From Polychytrium aggregatum (Eukaryota; Chytridiomycota; Chytridiomycetes; Polychytriales): a stretch of DNA of 64,000 bases. The notes beneath the pieces were generated by a model. The model did not search any database and had not been told where the DNA came from. It was given only the letters and a program-made list of their open reading frames with translations. The stretch covers positions 1 to 64,000 of the forward strand of contig NW_026516232.1 of assembly GCF_025602895.1 (NCBI RefSeq), in the 5' to 3' direction. Position numbers and translations under genes: made by a program. Below, piece by piece: positions 46,310 through 58,949 of this stretch (position 1 is its first letter; each line of letters opens with the position of its first letter).

Positions 46310-49300
46310 TCATTTGTTTTTAAGCTCACGAGAGTGCACTATCTCGACAATATAGGCCATTCTGGAGTCTGTGATTTTGAAGAGTTCGTCGGGGTGCTCT
46401 GCCTGGGAAGTGTTGGCGGTGTCCTCGCCTTGGGATCTGCTGCTCAGAAGCCCATCTGCCGAGACAGTCACATACGGAATCTCAAAGATATGGGTAGCCG
46501 CCTTTGACTGGTCGACGGAAACCTGGTCACGCCGAGCGATCGACATGATCGATGATTTAGTGAGCATGTATTCCCTGGTTGTGGATAGTGGCGCCAAAGA
46601 TGACACTTACCACTTTGCTTGGGGAGAAGATGAATATGCGTTTGTCCACCACATGGAGGTCAAATATGCCAACGTCGCTCTTGCCACGTTCAAGGTCTCG
46701 GCTGTGTCGCGACAGTCTCACTGTCGAGAAAAGCATCGTTGAAATCGCCGAGTCGGTTCGCGATTTTACACTTGATCTGATTTCCATCTGTTCCAGCTTG
46801 CTCATGCCCATTATCGCCGAGGGGCCGCTGCTCGAAGTATTGCGAAATGTTCCACCTGATCTGAGCGACACAGACTCAAATGCTGCAGTCATGTAGACGG
46901 GCACCACCAGGGGAACGAGCGCTATACCAAGCAGAAAGTGGAAGGCCAAGCGCATCCCGGTTGACACAAAGACGTTCGTGAACACCGCAAAGAGCAGGTA
47001 GATCATCGTGACGAGGCTGGAAGGATCGACGGAGCACATGGTTAGTCCCGAGCCAAGCCAAATTCTGTGCCGGTCGTGCTGTGGCATAGTGGTCCAGCGA
47101 CGATCTTCTGTCTCTGCCAACGGCCTACCTCGAGCTTGCCATGATCCACTTGACCTCATAGCTGTCAACAGGATGTGATGTGAGTCTGTGGTCAATCTAC
47201 TGTCCCAGACTGGTACATTCAATGCAGTTCAACACCAATTGTCATATCTTGTGCATCGTCTTCCTTCAGAAATCGATATGTCCGTCGTTCCCACTCAACC
47301 GAGTGAAACACTACCATACTCAGTGCATACCTGTAGCAGATCGAGTTTCGCAGCTCGACGGCATACACTGCCGAAACCAGAAATACTCCAGAGTTGAATC
47401 CTATCTGAAGACCGCTGACGATGCTGTTGATACTGTGATCGGCTGCCATACACAATGCATAGACGCTGAGCCCATCTGCGCTTGTTGCCACATTGACTGG
47501 TGACAGGACTGAGAGTATATCAAGGAGCAGGGTGATGATCTTGGTTGGGCATGAGAGGCACAGTTCGTCGAATCAGTGTGGATTCGATCAAAGTTGTTGC
47601 GGCTCATCCGCATCATCGACAACGGCACTCACAGTGTTGATCGCCAAGATGGCTGCTACAATCGTGAGCAGGAGATTGTTCGGCAGAACCGACTGCGATA
47701 TCTTGGTGCTTCTGCGTATCATCAAGAAACCTGCACCCGCAAATCAGACGGGTGCGTGAGCGGTCATTGTGTGGTATCAGAAAGGCAAACGACATCGCTG
47801 CGACTCTTGACAACACTGTGTTATCATGCAAAACAGGTGCACTGGGAAGCGCAGTCACTTACGAAGCATCTTGGATGCAATGCAGCTATGGGAGTGGAGC
47901 CCAGCGCTGTTAGCGGCGGCTTGGTTTGGCCAACAGCTTCGTTCACGGCCGAGTGGCCCAACTGCACATGCACGGCACTCCAGATACACACCCTCCAATG
48001 AGCGAAATCTTGATGTTCTCCATGCCGTACTTGAACAGCCGACACAAGGCCTGAGAGGGAACTCCGAGCTCCGAGACAACCGATAGCATGCACAAGATAA
48101 TGGCAAGGTGCACTGAGGGAGCGCATATCCGTGGCGGGGAATTGTGCGATAGCGGTGTATGTGAGAGGCGATGATAGTCCGTGGTGCGCAGCGATGGTTT
48201 CCAACACGAGTCACGGCGTCGAGGCCACGAGTTACAACGGGTCGTGGATGTACGATAATGTGCGACAGGTTGATTTAATGGGAATCATCAAACAGGGCAG
48301 CACGCTCACCTGATATCACATAGAGTGAGTTGAAGAGTCGCAGTTTTTGGTGTTTGCGTGCTGCCAGGATTGTGAGGTAGAGCGCCGAAACGGTAGCCAA
48401 GGCGATGAGGGCCAAGCTGGCCCCAAACACCCCCCTGGAACTCAGCAGTGTCGGGTTCATGAAGACCAGCGGAGGGAAGTCCACCGGAATGTTCAGGAGC
48501 GGCGAAGTCACGTTCCAGACGGCCGTTCCAAAGCTGGTCGTGTTTTCAAACAACACATATGTTCTTGAAGCATTGGTTGCATCGATGTAAATTTCTGCTT
48601 CGAGCCACCCGTTGAAGCTGTTGTTCATCTGGGGTCATTTGAAAATGTTACTCGAATACTGCTGACCGGAGGTTGTCGCTGTGAGGCTTATGATCCCACA
48701 GAACTTACCACAGAATAAATATCATATACACTGTTGAAGAACCATCAAAACAGTGAGTTCCAGACATCGAGGAAGTTGCAACCACTTGAACACCACCGTG
48801 CTTACCCGTAGAGTCGATTTCCTTGCGCTTCATGGGTGGATTTGTTTGAGGCCAAATGTATCAGTGCTGCACAAAGCAATCAGTGTGGCGGAGTGCATCT
48901 GGCTGGGCGAACTGCGGTGAACCTACAATCATATTCGAGAGGGCCAGTTGCGCCATTATACGTGTAGTTCAAAAAGAAGGATGGCTCGAGGAACGAAGTG
49001 TCGACAGCGTTTGAGAGGATGGTGTCGAGACTTATGCCCGATTTCAACAGCTGAGAGACAGGTTGCTCATCTGTTAGCGAGCAAGGCGCGTACCCTGGGT
49101 ATTCACCAAGCAAAATGCATTTTCCACTGCCAAGTTGGTTCACATTGCTATGCAGGGGTTTGGATGCTCGCATCATATGGTCGGTGCATAGGAGCCTGCA
49201 CGCAGCAACGACTTATGGCTGCACAACAGTGCGTACGTGATCGAATCCGAGCACAAGGGACAATGCACAGTCGTATGTTTCTCTGTTTGCAATTTTGTGT

Positions 49301-52224
49301 TTGCTTGTTAGATCAAGTATCGCGCTGGTGTTTCTTGCGCTCCTCGGGTCAATGCATCGCCATCAATAACTTACACTCCCACTGGGAGCATCAGCGGTTC
49401 GGGTGCGTAGACATAAGTCATTGTGTCGTTGTAGTCAATCCATTGAGGTGTTGCTGGATAGTTCGGGGATGGGCCGTATCTGGCTTGAACAAGCGTTTGC
49501 GGTTGTTATCAACGAGTGTCCCCTGCAGCAGAGAGGAGGTATCAAGATGGCTAGAGATCGCCAGTAATGACTTACACCATGTATGTTCTACCGAATGGGT
49601 TGGGGTCACAGAAGCAGCGCCGTGCAATAGAGGTTCCCATTGAGTGTGAACAAGCTAGTCCAAGACGCCAGCTTCGCAGACGAGTATCCAGCAAGCACTC
49701 GCGTCTATACAACTTACTCGCCCTCGCCACTGTATGTATGCAATGTGTAGCCAAGATTCAGTACATTAGCGACACGGCAATCCAATCCATCGGGTCGCGG
49801 TCTGTCGGTGATGCACTTCATCGACCCATATGAGTTGCTGCAGCACACGGACCGCCATACAACATACTAGTTTCGTATGTATGATCCATTGATCGGTCCA
49901 TCTTGGAAAGGCACAAGCTGATTTTCAAACACATTTTGATATCCCAAATCGTCTAAAACTTGGATAATCTCGATCCCCATAACGCCTTGCAGTGTCAACC
50001 AGACGTACTCAGGACCCGTGATCTGAAATAGTCTATAGATTGACGATATGTTCGATGAAATCGGGGATCACAAGGCGAGTCATATGTTTGCTCTCAATGT
50101 TTGGTTTTAACCATTGTCAGGATCAAGAAAACACGCAAGCGCTCGATTTCCAGAGACAAATGCACGCATTGATGACTGTCAGCACCAAAGACTCGGGCCG
50201 AGTGCGCCAGCTGTGGTGCTATAGCATCACCCCACCTACTTTTTAGCCTGGGGGACACGCATCCATGTGCCGTTTCCAGCGGCGGTGGAGGAAGCGCGAG
50301 AGTGAAGGATTGGGCCATGAGCAATCGCCTCGCATCGCAGTAGCAGAGATGAACCATCGGATCCATGCAGACCGAATTACATCCCTCATTTCCCTCAGAG
50401 ACCGAGTGCATTCGGTCGAGAGCACTGAGCCTCCTCCATATCAGAAATCATACAATACTTACCCAGAGATATGCCAGCGATGATTGCAGCACGGAGGAAA
50501 AGCACAATATAATCCGTGCGTTTGTGGCAGAAATAGCTGCCAGGGGAGTCACCCAATCGGATCCGAGGGGAAACTTTCCCGAGGCGAATTCGACCACGCC
50601 GCCGAGTATCTCGATTCCCAATGCACTGGCTTCGTCTAGAAACCCCGGCAGTACATTGTATCCATAGCTGTCATTTTCACGATCCTGAAGGCAACGCACA
50701 CATTATGGCGTGTCAATGACCGATGAAGTGGCGATGCGAATACGGCATCAAGTATTGCGATAGATTGCGAGAGCATCAAAACAAGAGACTGCAACGGGAT
50801 CTTACCGAGACCAGGACAGCAACGCGCTTCCATCCCATGGCATGAACCCAGATAGCAAACGCTATTTTGAAAGTATCGACGTTAGTATGCCTTGTGGGGA
50901 TCTTTTGTAGCGTGATCGACTGTCGAACAACACATGAAGCAGATATGTTCCGTTGCACTGATACCTCGCCCTTGCATTGTCGATGCCGTCAGAGTCCGGA
51001 AAAACGTCGGGTACATGGTGCGATCGGAAAGCTAGCTCAAACATGACCTTGTTAGCTCCACAATGTTCCAGAAATATCTTTCGTTTATGACCAGTTCTCA
51101 CCCGCGGGTCATTGGAGGTCGGTGAGCAGATCTAGTCAGGCAAACAGCAGGGTAAGAATGTGGGATGCGGAGGGATAAACCTCTGTTAATATCTATTGGT
51201 ACAGGATCGCCGACCATGATGTGGTACTACCATGTCACGGAGATGTGACCGTGAGGCTCAAAAACTCTCAAAACCACTGATCCAAGCAACAGATCATACC
51301 GGAACATGTTGGGTTGCGGCCCAGAGTGACTCCATGAGAATTGCATCGGTTGCTAAGATTGAGTCGCCAATGAGGCCATTGTTCCCATCACGGACGGCTT
51401 CGATTGCCGCCGACAACTAAACAAACAGAGTCGGTCAGTTCCTTCTTGTTCACAATCGCCACATTCTGTTCGTATGCGCAATCGGCCAGATCTCGCTCGT
51501 ACTTACACCGACTGCAGATGAACCCATGCGGAAGCTGTTATATCCAGTAATGTTGAGATACTGCGATGGCATTGTAGACCGAGCAAGAGATGTCAGCGGA
51601 GGACAGTGTGTTTACTTGCGCATCCCGACTCAGTCGTGAGTCTGTCGCTGTTGCTCCGGCACCACAGGCAACTGGATCATGGCTGTCCACGAAATGACAG
51701 CTCGCAGGGACATCGACTTACAATATTCGGAAGAATATCGTTCCTATATCCAGAAGATATGGCTGTTTGTCAGCTAGAGCCATGTTCTAGATAGCAATCG
51801 GGACCAAACTACAGGGTGATGCACCTACCGGCGGTTAATGTTGATCTGGAGAGCTTCGAGCCCGCTGATCCTGGAATCAAAGCAAACGCGATCGCACGCG
51901 CTGTTAAACCAGCTGATTCGCACCGACGAGGCACTTCAACCTCTGCAGTGGTTCTGCTGGGACAACGGCTAGAGGACGGTTCCGTTACATTTCCATCGCT
52001 TCAACGCTTGTGTACTGATAGTAGTAGTAGTTTGTGGAAGCAACAATGGGATCGTTGAAGGCTGCGATTGTACCGCTCCAGTATAGCAACCCAATATTGA
52101 GAGTTCTGGTGAACGAGGCATTCTTGTTGGGATGGACGGCGATATCGATGGCGTCCAGACGCGGCAGATGGGCCAACAGGAGGAGCAAGAACGCGAGCCC
52201 TGCTGAGAACGGCTGAGTAGCCAT
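46310..52224 (-). CDS. Class C (GABA-B-like) G-protein-coupled receptor, many exons
   Basis: Signal peptide MATQPFSAGLAFLLLLLAHL from ATG 52224. Exons resolved by splice sites and phase: 52224-51989, 51870-51829, 51743-51722, 51560-51507, 51416-51300, 51131-51102, 51031-50965, 50861-50806, 50684-50463 (846 nt, in frame). Probable further exons: 50022-49868, 49729-49718, 49050-48929, about 48628-48310, then several to a stop at 46312-46310. The extracellular part is an ANF-receptor/periplasmic-binding fold: AAIEAVRDGNNGLIGDS, YPTFSRTLTASTMQGRAF, WKRVAVLVS, DRENDSYGYNVLPGF, TGPEYVWL, NGATGPLEYD. The 7TM part starts FGASLALIALATVSALYL and includes RKHQKLRLFNSLYV and NNLLLTIVAAILAINT. The ligand is unknown. 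Exons between 50463 and 50022 and within 46600-48310 are not fully resolved. Confidence 0.82.
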
Positions 52225-52809
52225 GATGCCGCGATGGGAGAAGATGGCCGCGGAAGGCAAGTCGGGGCGTCGGGGGAACGGACGTTTTCTTTCCGTCCGC
52301 ACGGGCGTGGGCTCAGCAAAGTGATCCTCAACCACTCTGTGAGTTGCAGTCGACTGTTCGATAACGCCAATGATTGGGGTGGGGAAACTGAAGCAGTTTT
52401 GGCAATATACTTGTACTGGCTCGCGTTGTCAGCCAATAACCCTGACGTACGCCTGATTGGAGTTGGCGCAGCCACAATATGCCTGGGCTCGGGCTTTTGA
52501 CGTGGCCATCAGCATCACGACCGCATATTGCCTGCGACAAGCCTCCTTGGCTTGGGACATAACGTTGCCTTCGGCTCACAGTGTGCCTCCATCAAGGCCG
52601 AGTCGGCACATCAAACCCCAGGATGAAGGCCACGATATGATCAGGGTTCCTTCTCAGCACCATGATATATTGTCCTTCCAAATGCCACCTCACAATGATC
52701 AAGGGTGTGTTTTGATCGACGTTGCAAGCGTTCTAGCGCACAGGCAGCGGGTTAATTGGGCTAAATCCTGCTGAACATCAACCTGATCTCCAGCGGTTCT
52801 GTAGATTGC
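52225..52809. other. Intergenic between kinase 3' end and receptor start
   Basis: Should hold the receptor promoter and the kinase 3' UTR. No motif stands out. Confidence 0.5.
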
Positions 52810-55549
52810 TCAGTAGTGCCTGTTGTGGGAGTATCGAGAAGCATCGGTTGACGGAAAGCTTGTTCGCGAGGATCGGTAGCTACCCGAGTCTTTCCTGTGA
52901 GAGTCACTATACTTGGTGTGACTTGATCCCTTCTTGTCGCTTTCGAGGCCATAGTCATAGTGCATAGGAGGCGCGAGGTTTTGTACCCCGCCTTCAATAT
53001 CTCTGGCAATCGCAGCTTGTTCCTCTCTCCTCAGCCTCGAGGCGTACTCGTGAGACGTCGGGAACGGCGGGTAAAAGCTAAAGCAGACATCCACAGCGGC
53101 GAGCACGGGGTGAGCGTTAATAGCAGTGGCACAACCATCGAAAGAGCGGAGATGGCATGGCTTCGTTCGCCCCTCATGATCACTTCAAGCACTATCGGAT
53201 ACCCACTCCTTTGTTCCGGGCACAGCAATGCGCCAGCCATGGTAGAAATAGTCGTGTTTCAAGGCTTCGCCGGCGGTCAGTCTGGTCGCTGGTTCGAGCG
53301 CGAGAAGCTTGTCCATCAGATCGATTGCCAGCCGATCGTACCTGCGCAAAGTCCATTCGTTGTAAGAGCAGGTACTGGGGCAATTCGTAGCATCCACAAT
53401 AAGCTGCACACGTGGACATGCGTTCCAATAACGGGTACGTACTGTTCAAAGCGTCGCAGGACATTCCGTTGATAAACCTTGAACTGGATTTTGCCCCAAT
53501 CTGTCAGTTGGTCGACGGAGGGCCAGTTGTGCTTGTTTGGCGTTCCGCAGAGCTCGAAAATCTTTTCGAGCTGGTCAATATCGCTGGTTCCGGTAAGGAT
53601 GGGCCTTCGCTTGAAAATCTCGCCGATGACGCATCTGCAGGCCCCGCCGTCCATGGACCGAGATTTCCGATGAGTGCTCCGCAAGACACGCAGCGATGCA
53701 CTGTCTGTCTTGCGAAATGGCCAACTTCCAGGAATAGGGCGGCGTGCCTGCGATAGAGACTTACCCAACACCCCACATGTCGATTGCCGCATTGTACTTT
53801 GTTGCCCCCAAGAGGAGCTCTGGCGGTCGGTACCACCGGGTTACCACAAGGGTGGTATAGGCCTTGTTTGGATCCTCGGGGTTGAAGGACCGGGCAAGGC
53901 CAAAGTCGGCCAGTTTAAGGTTGCCCTGGGCGTCAATCAGGATATTGGCTCCTGCAAGGTGAAACTCGTAAGCCATGGCCTCATTCTTGCCCGTCCAAGC
54001 ACAAACCGAAGCTCACTCCGGGCCACGGATCATACAATATTGGCGGGCGGCTACCGCACCTTTCATGTCTCGATGAAGAATGTTGTGCTGAATGTCAAGC
54101 GGCATGGTCAATATACGAGGGAGTATCGAAAGTGCGCGAATGGATGCCACAGTTGCGCCAAGGAGCAGTTCCGTGTCGCCATGATGAGGAGTCATCAACC
54201 GAAGCAAAATAAAGTCAGCGCAGATCAGGATTCGCCGATGAGATCAGGACTCGCCGATGAGATCAGGACTTGCAAATCAGAGCGGTCACGGCCTATTCAG
54301 CCCACATCTTCGCTATAAACGGGGTCTGCATTGCTTCAGCCCACCTGGTGAAGGTAATACGTGCCCTCGAGCAGCTGCTTGATATATGACTTGATCTGCG
54401 ACTGGTTAAACCGAACCGCAGGATTCTCGAGCAAACCGGCCAGATCATAGTCCATATAGGGAAACACCATGAAAATCGAGCCACGAGATCGACTGGACTT
54501 ATCGCCTTGTGGTGGAGCGACGGCAGCCGGTGTTAACCGCGATACTTGATTGATATTGTAAAACTCGGACTACCTGCATCGATCCTGGGGACGATGTCAT
54601 TACCTTTCTTGATTGCCATCTCGAGGAGCGGCACAATGTTGGGATGATTGAGCGACTTCAGGATCTTGATTTCGCGCAGAGCGGTGATCGGAATCTGATA
54701 TATACAAAGGGTTGGAACAACCGCATCGCTGGCTGTGGAAAGTGATCGGGGCACCATACACAGTTGCATGTTGACAGCACTCACCCCTTCCTTCTCGCTG
54801 TGCATCAGAATCCTCTTCAGGGCGACCTTGGCTTCTGTCTTTTTATGTTGGGCAAAGGATACTTCGCTGCCACATCGGACGGAATTAGCGGGCAGCACAA
54901 TCGTCGACGTCAGCGATAGCCAACAGGCTTCACAGTCCGGGTGACGGAGGAGTCAAGCTCGGTGAGGGGGAGTCAGTTTCAATGCCGTCCAGGGATGAAC
55001 ACGAGACGATGCGCGGCGTTCATTCCGAGCGCACGAGAGCACTCTTGCTCACCCAAATGTGCCTTCGCCGATCTTGTTCCTCGTCTCGTAGTCCTCGATC
55101 TTGGAGCAGCCCGTGAAGGTGCGAGGCTCAAACTTTTTCTTGGTCGAGGATCTCTTGGCATCGGAGGTTGTGGTTGAGCCTGAATGCATTGGATCGGCTG
55201 CAGAAAAATCGGCGGGAGCGGGCGACTCGATCGAGGGGCCGTCAGGCAAAAATGTATCGGCAATGTCGGACGAGGAGCTTGGGTCCCGCTCGAGCAGGGT
55301 CGGCCCTCCTTCGCCCAGATCTCTCCGGGGGGCTGCAGGGCTCTCGGCAAAGGTTGGTGGAAGGGGCGCACCTGGCGGAGGCGGCAGCGGGGAGCCTGAG
55401 TGGGAATGATCGGCCGAGATAACCATGTCTTCGGTGTCGGGCGAAGGCCGCTGGCGCTTCAGGCCGGAGGGCTGTGTCGCATCGGGGTCATCGGGATGCG
55501 GCCGCTTTCGATGGTCCTGAGGAGGATCGTGCGCATGCTGTGGACTCAT
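52810..55549 (-). CDS. BUR1: CDK9/Bur1-type cyclin-dependent kinase
   Basis: Exons: 55549-55053, 54866-54785, 54694-54604, 54505-54345, 54087-54060, 53951-53765, 53634-53443, then one from 53341 and a last ending at 52810 whose junction I could not fix. A disordered Pro/Ser-rich N-terminus of about 150 residues precedes the kinase: IGEGTFG (P-loop), [25 protein letters not shown] (cyclin-binding helix), [29 protein letters not shown] (catalytic loop), [20 protein letters not shown] (T-loop) and DMWGVG. PITALRE, HRDMK and MDYDLAGLL are hallmarks of the Cdk9/Bur1 branch, which phosphorylates the RNA polymerase II tail and Spt5. [18 protein letters not shown] and a Ser/Arg-rich tail end the protein. 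Confidence 0.88.
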
Positions 55550-55824
55550 CTGCGGATTGGTGTCGCCCGGTGAAGCTGGTCAGTGGTATCGGATGGCTGC
55601 TGGGCCGGGGGGCTCTGTGGATTTGCACCTTGAAGGAAGCATATCGAAAGTGGGGGCTGGGCCGCCTGCAACGAAAGAGCCGCCGCGCAGCTTGGTTCGA
55701 AGACCGGATCGATCCGCGACCCGCCCCGGCTTTGTTCGGCACACAAGAAAATTTGTCCAGCCGGCTCTGTCGGCATCGACAACGACAGCGGCCTCTCGCA
55801 GATCCCACACCAAGTGCAGCTCAG
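55550..55824. promoter_or_regulatory. Shared upstream region of divergent BUR1 and UPF0390 genes
   Basis: 275 bp separate the two start codons, so the region should act as a bidirectional promoter. No TATA box was identified. Confidence 0.4.
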
Positions 55825-56463
55825 ATGGCCCAGGGAGTCGTCAAACAGAAGGCAGCCACTGCCAAGAAGAGCCCTGTCAAGCGGCGAGGTACGTGGCGTC
55901 GGTCGCATGCGGCAGGGATGCTGGGGCTCTGCTGGTCAGCTCCGTCGACTTTCCTCGAACGAAACTTGGCCAGAAGATACCTCGGCGGAGTGCGTTGGCA
56001 AGACGGCTCCATCAAATCGATGAATCAAGAAGGGCGTCTCGAGACGCCGATAATGTGGAGTGGTTCTCTTGGGATATTCATCCGCTGTACTGCTTTACTG
56101 TGACCGCCATCCTCGGCCAATACTTACCCATGGGTTGCTTCGTGCACTTTCGATAGGCGTTGCCATCGCCCCCAAGAAGGCCCAGATCGCCAAGCAGCGT
56201 GCTCTCACCAAGGTAACGGAGGCATCAAAAGGCACCAAAATGCACCGCACCTCGGCAAAATCTGCTGGGGCATAACTCGTCTGGCTCCTCATGCGCCTCT
56301 CCTTCATATCCTATCGCAGAAACTCACTGGTGTTCAGATCCAGAAGACCGAAAAGCTGCTGGCCGCCAAGGCGGGAGCTGTCGGTAAGCTGACAATCATG
56401 AAGCCAGTTGCACAAGAAGCCAAGCGAGAGAAGGACAAGGATGTCAAGAAGAAATCAAAGTAA
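55825..56463 (+). CDS. Small basic UPF0390/DUF2462-type protein
   Basis: Three exons (55825-55888, 56157-56212, 56320-56463; 264 nt, 87 residues) with GT-AG introns: gtacgt...gatag, gtaacg...cgcag. The protein starts MAQGVVKQKAATAKKS, continues VAIAPKKAQIAKQRAL and ends Lys-rich (EKDKDVKKKSK). Length, basic composition and the IAPKK block fit the UPF0390 family (human C19orf53-like), whose function is poorly known and which may be nucleolar. Assignment is by recollection of the family pattern. Confidence 0.65.
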
Positions 56464-56501
56464 ACCAGTGGATGGCGGTCCTGACAACACAGCCCGCTTG
56501 C

Positions 56502-56664
56502 TCGTTCGTTCATTCGTTCGTTCGTTCGTTCGTTCGTTCGTTCGTTCGTTCGTTCGTTCGTTCGTTCGTTCGTTCGTTCGTTCGTTCGTTCGTTCGTTCG
56601 TTCGTTCGTTCGTTCGTTCGTTCGTTCGTTCGTTCGTTCGTTCGTTCGTTCGTTCGTTCGTTCG
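56502..56664 (+). repeat. (GTTC)n microsatellite, about 40 units
   Basis: 163 bp of almost perfect tetranucleotide repeat with one CATT variant near 56511, 39 bp after the UPF0390 stop, between two convergent genes. A 4-base unit keeps all frames open (FVRS or NERT peptides), so the overlapping ORFs are not genes. Confidence 0.98.
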
Positions 56665-56865
56665 ACTTAGATCTGCTGCAACCACTATTGTTGTCACTCG
56701 CCGAGCCACCATAGTCGCTCTCTTCGCCGGACTGCTTCGGGGCGATGGACTTTGATGTCTGCTCGCGCACCAAGTCCTGTTGCCACAATACACATCATCT
56801 CGCATCGGATGCGCTCAGGCCGGAAACTGTATTTGCGGGATTATGCGGGCACATAGTCTGAAAAG

Positions 56866-58949
56866 CTACAGGTCCTCTCCGTATTCGTCATCTCCTGCGT
56901 TTCCGGCAGTTTCTTGGGCCTGCGCAACTTCGTCCTCAAGCGACGGCATCGAAAAGTTGAGGATGGCGGCCACGCCTGTCAGCTGCGTCAGCTGCTCACC
57001 CGAAGAGTGCAATGCTGAAAAGATCAGCACAGAACCCCCCATGGCCCGCGTCTGCTCAACCAGGTCTATGTACTTGCGGCGGGTAGCCACATCGTCGGAT
57101 CTGAGCAGATTGGAGACAAAAGGCAGCCAGACGATGCAAAATTAGCTGGTGTCGGCACTAGGGTAAAAGCCTGCAGCTGTGCGGAGACCCAAGCTCATGA
57201 TCGGTGTCAAAGCCAGAGCCAGAGCCAGAGCCCGGTAGTGCCGATGAATGGCCGGCTGTGTTGGCTCAGAGCGCAAACGAGGAACTGTGCATCGTTTTCG
57301 CTGTTTCTCCAAGTGCATTACCTGAACAAGGCATCCGAAAGCATCTGGGAGCGGAGACGACATCCAGAATTGATCCACAAAGTCAATACACATTGTCCGA
57401 AATGCATCGCTCGACTGCGATTCGATCGAGACACACGGCAGCATATCACAGCATATCACAGCATATCACAGTATATCACAGTATATCACAGCATATCACA
57501 GCATATCACAGTATATCGCCCGTCGATTCAGGCTTGCTTTCTCACCAGCGTTTCGATTCCGCCCCGTGATGCCGCCAGAGCCACGTAGTCGTAGCCGTAG
57601 AAGGCTCTTGCGGGATCTTGCGCCAAAATGGTGTAAAACCGATCCAGGGCCTTGACTTCCTGGGCAAACTTGGTATCGGCCAGACGAGCCTGGACGGCAG
57701 GCTCTTGGAGAATCTCCTGCAGCGCGTGCTTCTGACCCGACGAGCAGTGCACAAGCAGGATCTTGGACTTGTTCTCGAGCAGCACTTTGTTATCTTGTCG
57801 GATGGCTTCCTCCATCAGGAATTTGAACAACTGGTCCTGGGGATGGGGATGGGAAAGCAAGAAATACTGGTGAGCACCAGCAGATTGATACCTCCATACC
57901 AACCGACCAATGTGACGGTAGGTGCTGACGAGATGGAAGAGGCCACGCCAAAGACAAAGCCCTGCAACATCCAAGGGTGGCATCCAGTTTTGATGGCAGA
58001 TTGAAGCAGCTCAGGAACTTGCCTTGATAAAGCCAGGGCTCGCCAGGATCAGCACCTTGACGACATCAAAGTTGATATGTCGCAGGATGGCCTCCATCGT
58101 CTGCTCAAAGAACCGCCTTAGACCCTTGTCGTGATTTGTGGTGCTCCCGAGTCGCTTCCGAGGCACAGGGCACTCTAATCGCTGCCGCACAACCGTCATG
58201 TTCTGGGTGACAAGACAGACGATGGCCAGCCCCTCTTCCAGGGTAACGGCGGCCACGTCGGCGCGCTGGGTAACATCGCAAGCACTGTCGATGCGCTCCA
58301 TGGCGATCACATCCCACTCCTCCTTGAAGATGGTGAACTTGCGGTTGAGCTCCACATCGATGGTATGATATCCGCCAAGCTACAGACAATCGGCAAGCCA
58401 GCGGCCCAGAGGATGCAGGGCATAAGGACGGAGTTTAGAATGCTGATCGCCACCTCCTATGGGCGTCTGCGCTGGGCCGGTACGCTGCAACGAGAACCTA
58501 CCTTGACGTACTTGTTTTCCGTAGTGTTCTTGCCATTGACACGCAGGATCCCGCCTTGGGCATCAAACTCGACTGTCTCGACGGCCACCCGGAGGGTCAA
58601 GCGCACACTTGTCTTGTCTGTCGATCCCGTCGAGCTCTCGGAGACAACCTTTCTGGGTACAGCGTGCGGCGGAAATGGAGATCGATACGAATGGCGGCAG
58701 AGAGGATGCCATTGCATGAGCGCCTCCGTAGCCGGCGGTATCCGGTTGCATCAACGCAAGGCTTGCGGGCGCTGGCGGTTGCTCGCCGACGACGCATCTC
58801 TCTGGCATGGCCAACCTGATGGTGGAGGCTTCCAGCAAATCGCCCTTGGTGAGCAGATTGTAGGTGTGCCACATGTCCTCGGCCTCCTCGGCGACGAGGG
58901 TGACCGAGCCCGAGGCATCCTTCTCGATGTTTTTTCTGACGAGCTTCAT
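56866..58949 (-). CDS. DOM34: Dom34/Pelota ribosome-rescue factor
   Basis: Six exons: 58949-58816, 58652-58502, 58379-58023, 57836-57546, 57344-57322 (23 nt), 57100-56866; 1191 nt, 396 residues, close to the usual 385. Dom34 works with Hbs1 to dissociate stalled ribosomes in no-go decay. The N-terminal Sm-like domain has MKLVRKNIEKDASGSVTLV, EDMWHTYNLL and NTTENKYVKV; the central domain WDVIAMERI, ADVAAVTLEEGLAIV and HINFDVVKVLILASPGF; the C-terminal eRF1-3 domain VHCSSGQKHALQEIL, DPARAFYGYDYV, GGSVLIFSALHSSGEQL, with an acidic end. There is no GGQ motif, as expected for Pelota. Intron 3 starts with GC (AAG|GCAAGT). Intron 4 holds a minisatellite. Confidence 0.93.
57441..57520 (+). repeat. 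10-bp minisatellite in DOM34 intron 4
   Basis: Seven complete units of G(C/T)ATATCACA in exact 10-bp register, plus a degenerate eighth (57511-57520), inside the intron 57545-57345. Confidence 0.95.

Noticed and set aside
53100-53341. Exact junction between the last two kinase exons
   Set aside because: Several donors and acceptors were tried; none gave both a good splice consensus and phase, so no coordinate is claimed.
56408-56805. ORFs encoding (FVRS)n and (NERT)n repeat proteins
   Set aside because: Generated by the (GTTC)n microsatellite, which lacks stops in all frames.
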